From assembly GCF_001463745.1 (NCBI RefSeq), contig NZ_BBWJ01000014.1, positions 62,001 through 126,000 of the forward strand: 64,000 nt of DNA. Direction: 5' to 3'. A model generated the notes under the pieces. It was not told where the DNA came from. It did no database searches and saw only the letters and a list, made by a program, of their open reading frames with translations. Origin of the DNA: Aureimonas sp. AU22. GTDB lineage: Bacteria > Pseudomonadota > Alphaproteobacteria > Rhizobiales > Rhizobiaceae. A program made the position numbers and the translations under genes. This document shows positions 1 through 8,259 of the stretch, piece by piece (positions within the stretch are counted from its first letter, which is position 1; every line of letters starts with the position of its first letter).

Positions 1-390
1 CGCGCCTTCGGGATCGATCCGGCCCTTCGTGCCGACCGTGCCGGTTTCGCGCGTCTCGACGCGGGCAAACCCCTTGGCGCCCCTGCGCGCCGCCGCAGCG
101 CAGGCCTCGTCCGCCTTACACGCCAACCAGCGTTCGCGGATCTTCGCGTCGGTGAACTCCGCGGTGTAGAAGTCGCCGGCATAGCCGTCCGGCACGAGCT
201 GGTTCAGCGGCATGAAGGGCTGGCAGATGCCGGCCGCGTCGCGGTAACCGGGAAGATCGGCGTTGCGATCGTAGTTGACGCGCGCGGTGCAGTCGGGCGC
301 GGGCGTGCCGGCGTTCACGACGGGTGTCTCCTGCGCACCCGCGGTGCCCGCCAGGAGCGCGAGGCTCGCGGTCATCAGAATTCGACGCAT
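1..390 (-). CDS. Secreted hypothetical protein, C-terminus beyond window
   Basis: The reading frame opens at an ATG at 388-390 and runs off the left edge, so only about 130 N-terminal residues are visible. The protein begins with a clear Sec signal peptide (MRRILMTASLALLAGTAGAQ), so it is probably periplasmic. The mature part is rich in Cys and aromatic residues (motifs such as YDRNADLPGYRD and PLNQLVPDGY). I do not recognise a family. It lies 100 bp downstream of a secreted alpha/beta hydrolase on the same strand and may be co-transcribed with it. Existence of the gene is fairly sure; its function is unknown. Confidence 0.6.
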   Translation of the reverse strand, partial: MRRILMTASLALLAGTAGAQETPVVNAGTPAPDCTARVNYDRNADLPGYRDAAGICQPFMPLNQLVPDGYAGDFYTAEFTDAKIRERWLACKADEACAAAARRGAKGFARVETRETGTVGTKGRIDPEGA

Positions 391-490
391 CTTGTTCCTC
401 CCAGGCTCGCGAGGCGACACCGCCATCGTGCAGGTGTGACCACCATCGCCGGTTCCCTTCGATCCTTGATCGCGATGCCGATCCGCGCAC

Positions 491-1231
491 CTACTGGGCG
501 GTGGCGGACGGCGTCGCCTCCAGCCGCTGATCGGCGAGCCAGTCCCAGAGGGCCGGATCGCCGAGTGCCGCCGCCTCGACCGCCTCGTGGCTCGTGTTCT
601 CGAACACGGTCAGGCTGGCATTGCGCTTCAAGGCCTTCAGCCGCTCGTAGAGCACGACCGAGTCCGACAGCGGAATGACGTCGTCGTCGGTCCCGTGGAA
701 GACCCAGAAGGCGGTCGTCTCGCCGGTGCGGTTGAGATAGTGCCGGTTGCCGCCGCCCGCGATCGGCACGACGGCGGCAAACGTCTCGGGATACTGCTCG
801 GCCATCGCCCAGGCCGCAAAGGCGCCCCGGCTGTAGCCCATGACGACGATGCGGGATCGATCCACGCGGTGGCTGGCGACGACCTCGTCCAGCGCCGCCT
901 TCACCGTTTCGATGGGATAAAGCAGTTCCTCGCTCGGGTTCTGCGGCGAGAAGACGAGGTAGGGCACCTCGCGTCCGCCCTCGATCATCGCGGGAAGTCC
1001 GCTCGATCGCACCTTGTCGACATCGCTGCCGCCCTGGTCGCCGCCGTGCAGCCAGACGATCAGCGGAAAGGCTTGGCTGGAGGACTCGTATCCCGGCGGG
1101 GTGGACAGGAGATAGTTCAGCTCCGCCGGGATCGAGGCTGTGGACTTGGCTGCCGTTTGCCCGGCGAGAGCCGGTGCCGTTCCGAACCCGAGAGCCGCCG
1201 CGATGGCGAGCGAGGCGATGGTGTTGCGCAT
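491..1231 (-). CDS. Secreted alpha/beta hydrolase (esterase/dienelactone hydrolase-like)
   Basis: A 246-residue protein with an N-terminal signal peptide ending near PALAGQ, hence probably periplasmic. The alpha/beta-hydrolase fold is shown by the oxyanion segment IVWLHGGDQGG, the nucleophile elbow GYSRG (Ser), an Asp in FHGTDDDVIP and a His in ENTSHEAVEA. These give a complete Ser-Asp-His triad. The layout resembles PHB-depolymerase/phospholipase-carboxylesterase type hydrolases of the esterase D group. It starts 51 bp after the end of the lyase gene on the same strand and could be the distal gene of the tct operon, perhaps releasing an acid from an ester for uptake. The substrate is inferred only. 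Confidence 0.8.
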   Translation of the reverse strand: MRNTIASLAIAAALGFGTAPALAGQTAAKSTASIPAELNYLLSTPPGYESSSQAFPLIVWLHGGDQGGSDVDKVRSSGLPAMIEGGREVPYLVFSPQNPSEELLYPIETVKAALDEVVASHRVDRSRIVVMGYSRGAFAAWAMAEQYPETFAAVVPIAGGGNRHYLNRTGETTAFWVFHGTDDDVIPLSDSVVLYERLKALKRNASLTVFENTSHEAVEAAALGDPALWDWLADQRLEATPSATAQ

Positions 1232-1282
1232 GATCGTCGATGCTCCCTATCGGCGTGGAACGCGGTCCGGGTGGCCCCAGTC

Positions 1283-2188
1283 TTACGCGGGCAGGACGGT
1301 CGCGACGATCGTGCGGTCCAGCGCCTCGTAGTCGTAGTAGCGGATGGTCTCGTAGAGCTCGGCGCGTGTCTGCATGCGATCGAGGAGCGAAGCCGGCGTG
1401 CCCTCGGCCGCAAGACGGGCGTAGAGTTCCCCTTGCGCCTTCGCCGCGACGCGCAGCGAGGTCACCGGCCAGATCACCATGGCGTAGCCGAGGTCTTGGA
1501 ACTCCTGCGCGGTGAGGGCCGGGGTGCGGCCGAACTCCGTCATGTTGGCGAGAAGTTTCACGCCGGGCAGGCGGCCCGCGACCTCGCGGAACATCTCGAC
1601 CGAGGTCAGCGCCTCCGGGAAGATCGCGTCGGCGCCCGCTTCGAGATAGAGCTTGGCGCGCGCGACGGCACCCTCGATGCCCTCGCTCGCGGCGGCGTCC
1701 GTGCGCGCGATCACCACGAGGTCGCGCGAGGCACGCCGCGCGGCGTTCACCTTCGCCGCCATGTCCGTCGGCGCGGCCAGCTGCTTGTCGTTGAGATGGC
1801 CGCACTTCTTCGGCAGGAGCTGGTCCTCGATCTGCACGGCCCCCGCGCCCGCGTCCTCGAAGGAGCGGACCATGTGCATGACGTTCAGCGCCTCGCCGTA
1901 TCCGGTGTCGCCGTCCGCCAGAAGCGGCAGGCCCGAGGCGCGCGCGATCTGGCGGATGAAGAAGCTCATGTCCTCGACGGTGAGGATGCCGAGGTCGGGC
2001 AGCCCCATCGAGGCGCTGACCGCGGCGCCCGAAAGATACAGCGCCTCGAACCCGGCGTCGCGCGCCTGGATCGACGCGAGGCCGTTGTGCGCGCCCGGGA
2101 TGCGCAGGATCTCCGGGCGATCGATGAGGGCGCGGAAGCGGGCGCCGGCGGTGGCTCGGGGAAGGTCGGCGGCGACGAGATAGGTCAT
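1283..2188 (-). CDS. Isocitrate lyase/PEP mutase superfamily lyase (methylisocitrate lyase-like)
   Basis: A 301-residue TIM-barrel lyase of the ICL/PEPM superfamily. The signature KKCGH (in LLPKKCGHLNDK), the metal/substrate region LLADGDTGYG and the VIARTDA strand are all present. KKCGH is shared by methylisocitrate lyase (PrpB) and 2,3-dimethylmalate lyase. Such enzymes cleave a C-C bond of a substituted malate or citrate to pyruvate or succinate. It follows tctA by 19 bp on the same strand, so it likely acts on the acid imported by TctABC. No prpC or prpD is nearby, which argues against a standard methylcitrate cycle and leaves the true substrate open. Confidence 0.85.
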   Translation of the reverse strand: MTYLVAADLPRATAGARFRALIDRPEILRIPGAHNGLASIQARDAGFEALYLSGAAVSASMGLPDLGILTVEDMSFFIRQIARASGLPLLADGDTGYGEALNVMHMVRSFEDAGAGAVQIEDQLLPKKCGHLNDKQLAAPTDMAAKVNAARRASRDLVVIARTDAAASEGIEGAVARAKLYLEAGADAIFPEALTSVEMFREVAGRLPGVKLLANMTEFGRTPALTAQEFQDLGYAMVIWPVTSLRVAAKAQGELYARLAAEGTPASLLDRMQTRAELYETIRYYDYEALDRTIVATVLPA

Positions 2189-2207
2189 GGAATGCGGTCC
2201 TTGGACG

Positions 2208-3716
2208 TCAGGTCTCGCTGTCGGCCATGTGCGCGACGCGCTTGCGCAGGCGTGGCGCGATCACGGGGACGAGCAGCACGGCCAGTGCCACGAGCCAGAT
2301 AACGACGGCGACGGGAGACTGGAGAAGGATGGTGGGGTCGCCGTCCGAAAGCGACATGGCCCGGCGCAGGTTGTCCTCGAAGAGGCGCGCCAGGACGAAG
2401 GCGATGAGGAGCGGGATCAGCGGGAAGCCGACCTTGCGCATGACATAGGCGAGGATGCCGAGGAGCACGGTGAGCACCAACTCGAACGGCGAGTTGGTCG
2501 CGGCGTAGACGCCGGCGAAGCTGAGGCCGAGGATGCCCGGAAACAGGATCCAGTATGGAACGAGCAGCAGCCTGGCGAAGAGCCCGACGAGCGGCAGGTT
2601 GAGCACCAGCAGCATGATGTTGCCGATGTACATCGACGCGATCAGGCCCCAGGCGATCTCCGGGCGTTGCGTGAACAGAAGGGGCCCCGGAGTGATCGAG
2701 TACATCATCAGCGCGCCAAGCAGCACGGCGGTCGTGCCCGAGCCCGGAATGCCGAGCGCCAGCATCGGCACCATGGAGGCGGTCTGCGCGGCGTTGTCGG
2801 CGGTCTCGGGCGAGGCAAGGCCGCGCATGTCGCCCTTGCCGAACGTGCCCTTGTCCGAGATGCGCTTCTCCACCGTGTAGGCCAGCGCGGAGGAGACCGC
2901 CGCGCCCGTGGCCGGCAGGATGCCGAGGAAGAAGCCGACGCCGGTCGCCCGGAGCATGGCGGGCGTGCAGGTGCGGATCTCGGACCACTTCAAGCGCTCG
3001 CCGCCCGAATAGTTCGTCACCGTCCCGGAGCGCAGTCCTTCGGCCACGACTAGGATCTCGCTCACCGCGAAGAGGCCGATGGTCAGCGTCGTGAAGTCGA
3101 TGCCGCCCAGTAGCTCCAGCGAGCCGAAGGTGAAGCGCTCGATCCCCGAGCCGCCGTCGATGCCGACCATCGCCAGCAGCAGGCCGAGGGCGATGGCGGT
3201 CCAGGTCTTGGCGGGCCGCGCCTCGCCGATCGTGGCGAGAAGCGTGAAGGACAGCGTCATCAGCGCGACGTATTCCGCCGGACCGAAGGTCACCGCGATG
3301 CGGGCGAGCGGCACGGCCAGGAAGGTGAGCAGTACGACCGTCAGCGTGCCGCCGACGAAGCTGCCGATGCCGCTGATGGCGAGCGCCGCGGCACCGCGCC
3401 CCTTCTGCGCCAGCGGGAACCCGTCCACGGTCGTCATCACGAGACCGGGATCGCCGGGAATGTTGAGAAGGATCGACGAGATGCGCCCGCCGTAGCCCGA
3501 GCCGTAGTAGATGCCGGCCAAGAGGATCAGCGCGCTTTCCGGCGGCAGGCCCAGTGCATAGCAGAGTGGCAGAAGGAGCACGATCGAGTTGATCGGCCCG
3601 ATGCCCGGCAGGGCGCCGACGGCGGTGCCGAGCGCCGCGCCGAGGAGCGCCAGCAGAAGGTTGAACGGCGTCAGCGCGACGGAGAAGCCGTAGGCGAGCG
3701 AAGCGAGAGCGTCCAT
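2208..3716 (-). CDS. tctA: Tripartite tricarboxylate transporter large permease TctA
   Basis: A 502-residue integral membrane protein with about a dozen hydrophobic helices. It matches TctA through the glycine-rich segments GTAVGALPGIGPINS and GILPATGAAVSS, two halves of the internally repeated TctA fold, and through YGSGYGGRISSIL near residues 70-85. It forms the transport channel of the TTT secondary transporter with TctB and the periplasmic receptor TctC. It begins 4 bp after tctB ends and is followed by the lyase gene. Length and motifs are typical of the family. Confidence 0.95.
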   Translation of the reverse strand: MDALASLAYGFSVALTPFNLLLALLGAALGTAVGALPGIGPINSIVLLLPLCYALGLPPESALILLAGIYYGSGYGGRISSILLNIPGDPGLVMTTVDGFPLAQKGRGAAALAISGIGSFVGGTLTVVLLTFLAVPLARIAVTFGPAEYVALMTLSFTLLATIGEARPAKTWTAIALGLLLAMVGIDGGSGIERFTFGSLELLGGIDFTTLTIGLFAVSEILVVAEGLRSGTVTNYSGGERLKWSEIRTCTPAMLRATGVGFFLGILPATGAAVSSALAYTVEKRISDKGTFGKGDMRGLASPETADNAAQTASMVPMLALGIPGSGTTAVLLGALMMYSITPGPLLFTQRPEIAWGLIASMYIGNIMLLVLNLPLVGLFARLLLVPYWILFPGILGLSFAGVYAATNSPFELVLTVLLGILAYVMRKVGFPLIPLLIAFVLARLFEDNLRRAMSLSDGDPTILLQSPVAVVIWLVALAVLLVPVIAPRLRKRVAHMADSET

Positions 3717-3720
3717 GGTC

Positions 3721-4161
3721 TCACATTCCCAGCGGGCCGCGCGGCAGGCCGAGGCCGAGCCCGAGGTCGATCAAGGCAAAGATCACGGCGGCCGTCGCCA
3801 CCGCGCCGACGAGCGCGGGCACGGGCCGCCCCTTGAACGCGAGCGCGCACAGGAAGCCGAGGATGGCGGTGGCGGGAACGAAGCCCAGCGGCACGAGGAT
3901 GAACGGGTAGACGAGGGACGCGGCGGCGACGAGGACAATGCGGCCGTAGTCGCCGGCCTCCCAGGTCATGGCCGTGGGCCGCAGCACGATGGAGGCGCCG
4001 CAGACCAGGAGGATCAGGCCGACGATGATCGGAAAGGCCTTCGGCCCCACCGGATCGGCCGCGAAGGCGACCTCGAGGCTGACGCCGTGCCAGACGGCTC
4101 CAAGTCCGAGGAGAAGGACGACGATCCCGCTGATGCGGTCGAAGATCGCGCTCGCGGCCAT
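3721..4161 (-). CDS. tctB: Tripartite tricarboxylate transporter small permease TctB
   Basis: A 146-residue protein with four predicted membrane helices, the usual size and topology for the small TctB subunit. The helix-1 region has DRISGIVVLLLGLGAVWHG and the next loop has DPVGPKAFPIIVG, a pattern common in TctB (P-x-x-FP). It lies between tctC (4 bp upstream) and tctA (4 bp downstream). The family is weakly conserved in sequence, so context contributes to the call. Confidence 0.92.
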   Translation of the reverse strand: MAASAIFDRISGIVVLLLGLGAVWHGVSLEVAFAADPVGPKAFPIIVGLILLVCGASIVLRPTAMTWEAGDYGRIVLVAAASLVYPFILVPLGFVPATAILGFLCALAFKGRPVPALVGAVATAAVIFALIDLGLGLGLPRGPLGM

Positions 4162-4165
4162 GGGA

Positions 4166-5149
4166 TCACTTCCCGCTGGTGGGCAGGCCGACCTCGGCCG
4201 CCAGCGCCCGGAAATCCTGCGTACGCTTCTTGGCGAACGCGTCGAACTCGGGCCCGACGAGATCGTATTCGAAGAGACCCTGCTCGGTGCGCGCCTTCTG
4301 CCATTCGGGGTTGGCGTTCAGCTTCGTGAGCGCATCGGTCCAATAGGTGTATTGCGCGTCCTCGATGCCCGGAGGCGCGTAGAAGCCGCGCACGATCGGC
4401 CATTCCACGTCGTAGCCTGCCTCCTTGGCTGTGGGCACGTCGGCATAGGCGCCCGGCAGGCGCTCCGCCGAGAAGGTGGCGAGAACCCGGATCTCGCCGG
4501 CTTCGAGCTGGCCGAGCATTTCCGACGCGTCGCCCGGCAGGGCTTCGATCGTGCCGCCGAGAAGCGCCGCAAGAGCTTCGCCGCCGCCCTCGTAGGACAG
4601 GTAGCGCATCCCCTTGGGATCGACGCCGGCCGCCTTGGCCACCAACGCGGGCTTCATCCAGTCCTGGCTGCCGACCGTGCCGCCGGCACCGATCGCCACG
4701 GACGAGACGTTCTCCTTCAGCGCGCCGACGAAGTCCTCCATCGTCTTGAAGCGGCTGTCCTTGCGCACGGCCAGGACCCCGTAGTCGGCGCCGACGGCAC
4801 CGAGCCAGCGGACGTCGTTCTCGGAGAAACGGCCGAACTTCCCCTGCGCGAGGTTGACCCACGAGCCCGTGGAGACGGCGACGATGACGTTGGGATCGGT
4901 GCGACGCTGCGCCTGGATCATGTTGTAGGCGACTGCACCGATGCCGCCCGGCATGTTGGTGGTGCGGATCGTCGGCTCCACGATGCCGAGTTCGTTGAGC
5001 TTCTGCGAGGTCAGGCGGCAGGTGAGATCGAAGCCACCGCCGGGCGCGGCCGGTGCGATGCATTCCGGATTGCGGGGCTGGAAATCCTGCGCAGCCGCCG
5101 CTCCGGAAACGAGAAGGGCAAGGGCCGTCAACCAAGGCGCATGTGACAT
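4166..5149 (-). CDS. tctC: TctC-family periplasmic substrate receptor
   Basis: A 327-residue exported solute receptor of the TTT (Bug/TctC) family. The signal peptide is MSHAPWLTALALLVSGAAAAQ. I choose the ATG at 5147-5149 because a GGGAGG Shine-Dalgarno lies 10 nt upstream; an in-frame TTG six codons earlier is less likely. Family features include APAAPGGGFDLTCR near the mature N-terminus and the TNMPGGIGAVAYN ligand loop. It is the first gene of tctCBA-lyase and diverges from a gntR gene. The ligand is probably a di- or tricarboxylate, but the sequence does not fix which one. Confidence 0.93.
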   Translation of the reverse strand: MSHAPWLTALALLVSGAAAAQDFQPRNPECIAPAAPGGGFDLTCRLTSQKLNELGIVEPTIRTTNMPGGIGAVAYNMIQAQRRTDPNVIVAVSTGSWVNLAQGKFGRFSENDVRWLGAVGADYGVLAVRKDSRFKTMEDFVGALKENVSSVAIGAGGTVGSQDWMKPALVAKAAGVDPKGMRYLSYEGGGEALAALLGGTIEALPGDASEMLGQLEAGEIRVLATFSAERLPGAYADVPTAKEAGYDVEWPIVRGFYAPPGIEDAQYTYWTDALTKLNANPEWQKARTEQGLFEYDLVGPEFDAFAKKRTQDFRALAAEVGLPTSGK

Positions 5150-5183
5150 TGCGAACCGTCCTCCCAAACGATGCGTGATGAAG

Positions 5184-5256
5184 TGTCGACAGAGTTTCGC
5201 AAGATCGGTAGGATTGCAACCGGGAAATGTCGGGTTTCGCGTTCTTTGTCGACAGA
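5184..5256. promoter_or_regulatory. Two TGTCGACAGA repeats in the tctC/gntR intergenic region
   Basis: The 10-mer TGTCGACAGA occurs at 5184-5193 and again at 5247-5256, a 63 bp period (about six helical turns). Each contains the palindrome TGTCGACA. The second site is within TTTGTCGACAGATTG. GntR-family FCD regulators bind short palindromes of the type TTGT-N-ACAA, so these are probable operators controlling both divergent units. Assignment to the adjacent GntR is inference. Confidence 0.6.
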
Positions 5257-5290
5257 TTGCGTTGTCCGAGAGGTTTCGTCACGAGGACGC

Positions 5291-5950
5291 ATGCGTTCGA
5301 ACCAGTCCGCGTCGATCTACGAGAAGCTCAGCCGCGCGATCCTGCAGGGCGATATTCCCCCAGGCGCGAAGCTGAGCGAGCCGGCGCTCGCCGATCAGCT
5401 GCAGGTGAGCCGGGCACCCGTCCGCGAGGCGATCCGTCGGCTTCAGGAACGCGGCATCGTGGTGCATGTGCCCAATCAGGGCGTTCGCGTCGTCTCGCCG
5501 AGCCTCGATGAGTTTCTTGCCATCCTCGACGTGCGCGAGGCCCTGGAGGCGATGGCCTGCCGGCTAGCGGCCGCGAGCATGAGCGAGCGCGAGATTGCCG
5601 AGTTGCAGGAGATCGTCGCCATGCATGGTCGGGCGTTGGAAGCCGATCCGGCGGGACCCTACCTGCAGCAGGACTTCGACACCGACTTCCATGTCCGCGT
5701 CGCCCGGGGCTGCGGCAACCCGGTGCTGACGGAGCTTCTGTGCGACCAGTTCTACCCGCGGCTCAAGCTGTGCCGGGCGCGACACGGGTCGGTGAAGGGA
5801 CGTGGTCTCGTGGCCTGGCGGGAGCACGTGCGGATCATGGAAGCGCTCGCCGAGCGCGATGCGGAAGCCGCCGAATTCACCATGCGCCGTCACGTGAGAG
5901 CGGCGAGGGCTGCCCTGATCGCCGCGACATCCACGCCTCGAAAGGATTGA
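5291..5950 (+). CDS. GntR-family (FadR/FCD subfamily) transcriptional regulator
   Basis: A 219-residue regulator when started at the ATG at 5291, which has AGGA just upstream; the frame is open further upstream but carries no plausible protein. The N-terminal winged helix spans about residues 5-70, with the GntR signature LADQLQVSRAPVREAIRRL. The C-terminal FCD all-helical effector domain (about 80-210) contains DVREALEAMACRLAA and the metal/ligand residues D-x-x-FH in DTDFHVRVA. It diverges from tctCBA-lyase and probably senses the imported acid or a breakdown product. Confidence 0.92.
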   Translation: MRSNQSASIYEKLSRAILQGDIPPGAKLSEPALADQLQVSRAPVREAIRRLQERGIVVHVPNQGVRVVSPSLDEFLAILDVREALEAMACRLAAASMSEREIAELQEIVAMHGRALEADPAGPYLQQDFDTDFHVRVARGCGNPVLTELLCDQFYPRLKLCRARHGSVKGRGLVAWREHVRIMEALAERDAEAAEFTMRRHVRAARAALIAATSTPRKD

Positions 5951-6025
5951 GGCGCTGCACCCGGCGTCCGCCAGCCGGTCGGGCACGCTCGCCTCGGCTG
6001 CGTGCCCTCGCTGATGCGGCTGCCG

Positions 6026-7123
6026 TCAGTCTGCGAGGCGTTCGCGGGCCGCGGCCTGCGCCTGACGGATCTGCCCGCGGTAGAGGTCATCCTTTCCGGG
6101 ATACCACGCCATGGATCCGATCGCGTCGAAGCCGGGGATGGTCTCCATGTGGCGCACCATTCGCTGCCGCATGGCCGCACCGGGAAGGGCACCGCGCAAT
6201 GCGCCGAGATTGTCGCTCATGTGGTCGGGGTCGGAGGTCCCGCACAGAACGCACGTCACGGCCGGATGGGCGATGACCCATTTCAGGAAGAACTGGGCCC
6301 AGCTCCGCGTGCCGAACTCGGCAGCGAAGTCCGGCACCGGATGCCCCCTGGTCACATGCATCAGCCGCGCCTTCTCCAGAGGAAGGTTGACGAGGACCCC
6401 GACGCCCCGTTCGGCCGCCGCGGGCAGGAGCCGCGCCTCCGCCGTCCGGTTGAAGATCGAATAGTTCGTCTGGACCATGTCGACCTCGCCTCGTTCCACG
6501 ATCGCGGCGAGGTCGTCCTGGTAGCCGGACTCGTGATGCGTGACGCCGACATGGCCGATCAACCCTTCCCTCCGCCACGCCTGGAGAAGCGGCAGGACGA
6601 CGGGCGCGTTGGTCAGGCTGTGGCATTGCATGAGGTCGATGGTGGAACGCCAGACGCGCAGCTGGGAGCGCTCGAGACTTTCGCTCGCGTGTCCGGTGTC
6701 GCCGAGATAGTCGCCGGTGGCCCAGATCTTGTTGGCGAGGAAGACGTCCGAGGCATCTGGCATTTCCGAGAGGATCGCGCCGACCGTCGTCTCCGCCGAG
6801 CCGTAGAGCGGCGAGGTATCGACGACGCCGCCACCGCCCGCGACGAAGCGCGCCGCCACGTCGCGCAGGCGGTCGCGCGGGTCTCCCGGCAGGAGATCGA
6901 AGGTCAGGAACGTGCCGAGCCCCAAGGTGGCCAACTCGCGACCCGTTCGCCCGATCCGCCGTGTGATCACGGGTTCGGTGGTTTCCTGCTCCGGCGCCCG
7001 CGCCGGCGCTGGTGCCTGGGCGCCGGCCTGCCCCGCACCCGCCAGCGTGGCACCTGCCGCCGCGGCTCCCGCGGCGGCGCCGAGGAAGCGTCTCCTGTCC
7101 ATTCGCAGCGAATCCGTCGTCAT
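6026..7123 (-). CDS. Tat-exported aldo/keto reductase
   Basis: A 365-residue protein with a twin-arginine leader (MDRRRFLGAAAGAAAAG) followed by an Ala/Pro-rich linker and a complete AKR barrel. The catalytic tetrad can be traced: Asp in VVDTSPLYGSAE, Tyr in the same segment, Lys in FLANKIW and His in DLMQCHSLT. AKRs normally use cytosolic NADPH, so a Tat leader is notable: the cofactor would have to be loaded before export. It starts 18 bp after the MBL-fold gene ends, so the two form an operon. The substrate is unknown. Confidence 0.88.
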   Translation of the reverse strand: MTTDSLRMDRRRFLGAAAGAAAAGATLAGAGQAGAQAPAPARAPEQETTEPVITRRIGRTGRELATLGLGTFLTFDLLPGDPRDRLRDVAARFVAGGGGVVDTSPLYGSAETTVGAILSEMPDASDVFLANKIWATGDYLGDTGHASESLERSQLRVWRSTIDLMQCHSLTNAPVVLPLLQAWRREGLIGHVGVTHHESGYQDDLAAIVERGEVDMVQTNYSIFNRTAEARLLPAAAERGVGVLVNLPLEKARLMHVTRGHPVPDFAAEFGTRSWAQFFLKWVIAHPAVTCVLCGTSDPDHMSDNLGALRGALPGAAMRQRMVRHMETIPGFDAIGSMAWYPGKDDLYRGQIRQAQAAARERLAD

Positions 7124-7141
7124 CGCGCGTCGCTCCCGTTT

Positions 7142-8125
7142 TCAGAACTGCCAACCGGAGGGGACCCAGGCGTAGCCCGTGTCCGTCCGCAGGATCCGGC
7201 CGAGACCGGGGAAGGGGAAGTGGAAGCCGAGGACCAGCATGCAGTCGGCGGCCGCCCGGTCGAAGATGCGGCGGCGCGCGGCGGCAGCGGTCTCGCCGTC
7301 GCGGTCGGGACCCGGCCGCCAGGGCCGGTCGATGTTGACCACCGGATGGTAGGCGAGGTCGGCCGTCAGAAGGAGCTGGTCGTTGCCGGACTGGACGAGG
7401 AAGGCCGCCATGCCCGGCGTGTGGCCGGCCGCCACGATCGTGGACAGTCCCGGCACGAGCTCCGCGCCCGCCTCGTAGAACTCGACATGGCGCGCCACCG
7501 GCTCGACGCTGCGCTTGATGTTGGCGGCGAAGCGCTGTCGGAACTCCGGCGGGACCGGCATGTAGGACAGGTCCGGCTCGCTCTCGACGAAGAAGGCCCA
7601 GTCGGCGCGCGGCACCATGACCGTGGCGTTCGGGAAAGCCCGCTCGCCCGCCTCGGTGCTGAGATTGCCGACGTGGTCCGGATGGGTGTGCGAGATCACG
7701 ACGAGATCGATGTCCGCGGCCGAGACGCCGGCGGCGCGCAGGTTGTCGAACAGCCGGGCACCGTTCGGACCCATCGTCGTTCCGGCGCCGGCCTCGAGGA
7801 GGATGCGGCGACCGCCGGTTTCGAGAAGGAGCGTGTTGAGGTTCAGCGTCATGAAGTCGGTCGGCAGGAAAGCCTGCCGCAGAACGGCTTCCAGCTCCGC
7901 TTCCGGCGCATCGCCGGCATAGACCCTCGGCGGCCCGCCGATCACGCCGTCGCTGACGACCGTGGCGGCGATCTCGCCGATGCGGAAGCGATAGAGGCCG
8001 GCGTTTCCGGCCGGCGGCCTGGCGTCCTGCGCCAGCGCGGCCGGCGCGAAGGGCGCCCCGGCCAGGGCGCCGGCGGTGCCGGCCACGGCGCCCAGCATGA
8101 TCCTGCGTCTGTTCATCGTGAGCAT
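7142..8125 (-). CDS. Tat-exported MBL-fold metallo-hydrolase
   Basis: A 327-residue protein. The ATG at 8123-8125 has GAGGAG six bases upstream and is preferred over an upstream in-frame start. The leader MNRRRIMLGAVAGTAGALAG is a twin-arginine signal. The metal-binding motif SHTHPDHVGN (HxHxDH) is intact, with further ligands expected at His in AAGHTPGM and Asp in LTADLAYH. It resembles the lactonase/parathion-hydrolase-like branch of the superfamily. It is the first gene of a two-gene unit with the Tat-exported aldo/keto reductase and diverges from a LysR gene. The natural substrate is unknown. Confidence 0.88.
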   Translation of the reverse strand: MLTMNRRRIMLGAVAGTAGALAGAPFAPAALAQDARPPAGNAGLYRFRIGEIAATVVSDGVIGGPPRVYAGDAPEAELEAVLRQAFLPTDFMTLNLNTLLLETGGRRILLEAGAGTTMGPNGARLFDNLRAAGVSAADIDLVVISHTHPDHVGNLSTEAGERAFPNATVMVPRADWAFFVESEPDLSYMPVPPEFRQRFAANIKRSVEPVARHVEFYEAGAELVPGLSTIVAAGHTPGMAAFLVQSGNDQLLLTADLAYHPVVNIDRPWRPGPDRDGETAAAARRRIFDRAAADCMLVLGFHFPFPGLGRILRTDTGYAWVPSGWQF

Positions 8126-8259
8126 TCGTCGCTCCTCTCTGCGGAATGGTCGCACTGCACCGACCGCTTCGGTCGCTGCGGCTGGAGGGCAGGGTGACGG
8201 AGTGGCTCCGTTTCGATAAGCCGATCAAACACGAGCAAGCTGATCGCCTGAGGTGAGCA

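Noticed and set aside
587-2302. A plus-strand open frame of 571 codons over the hydrolase and lyase genes
   Set aside because: Antisense to two genes with clear catalytic motifs; the translation is Arg/His-rich and lacks known domains.
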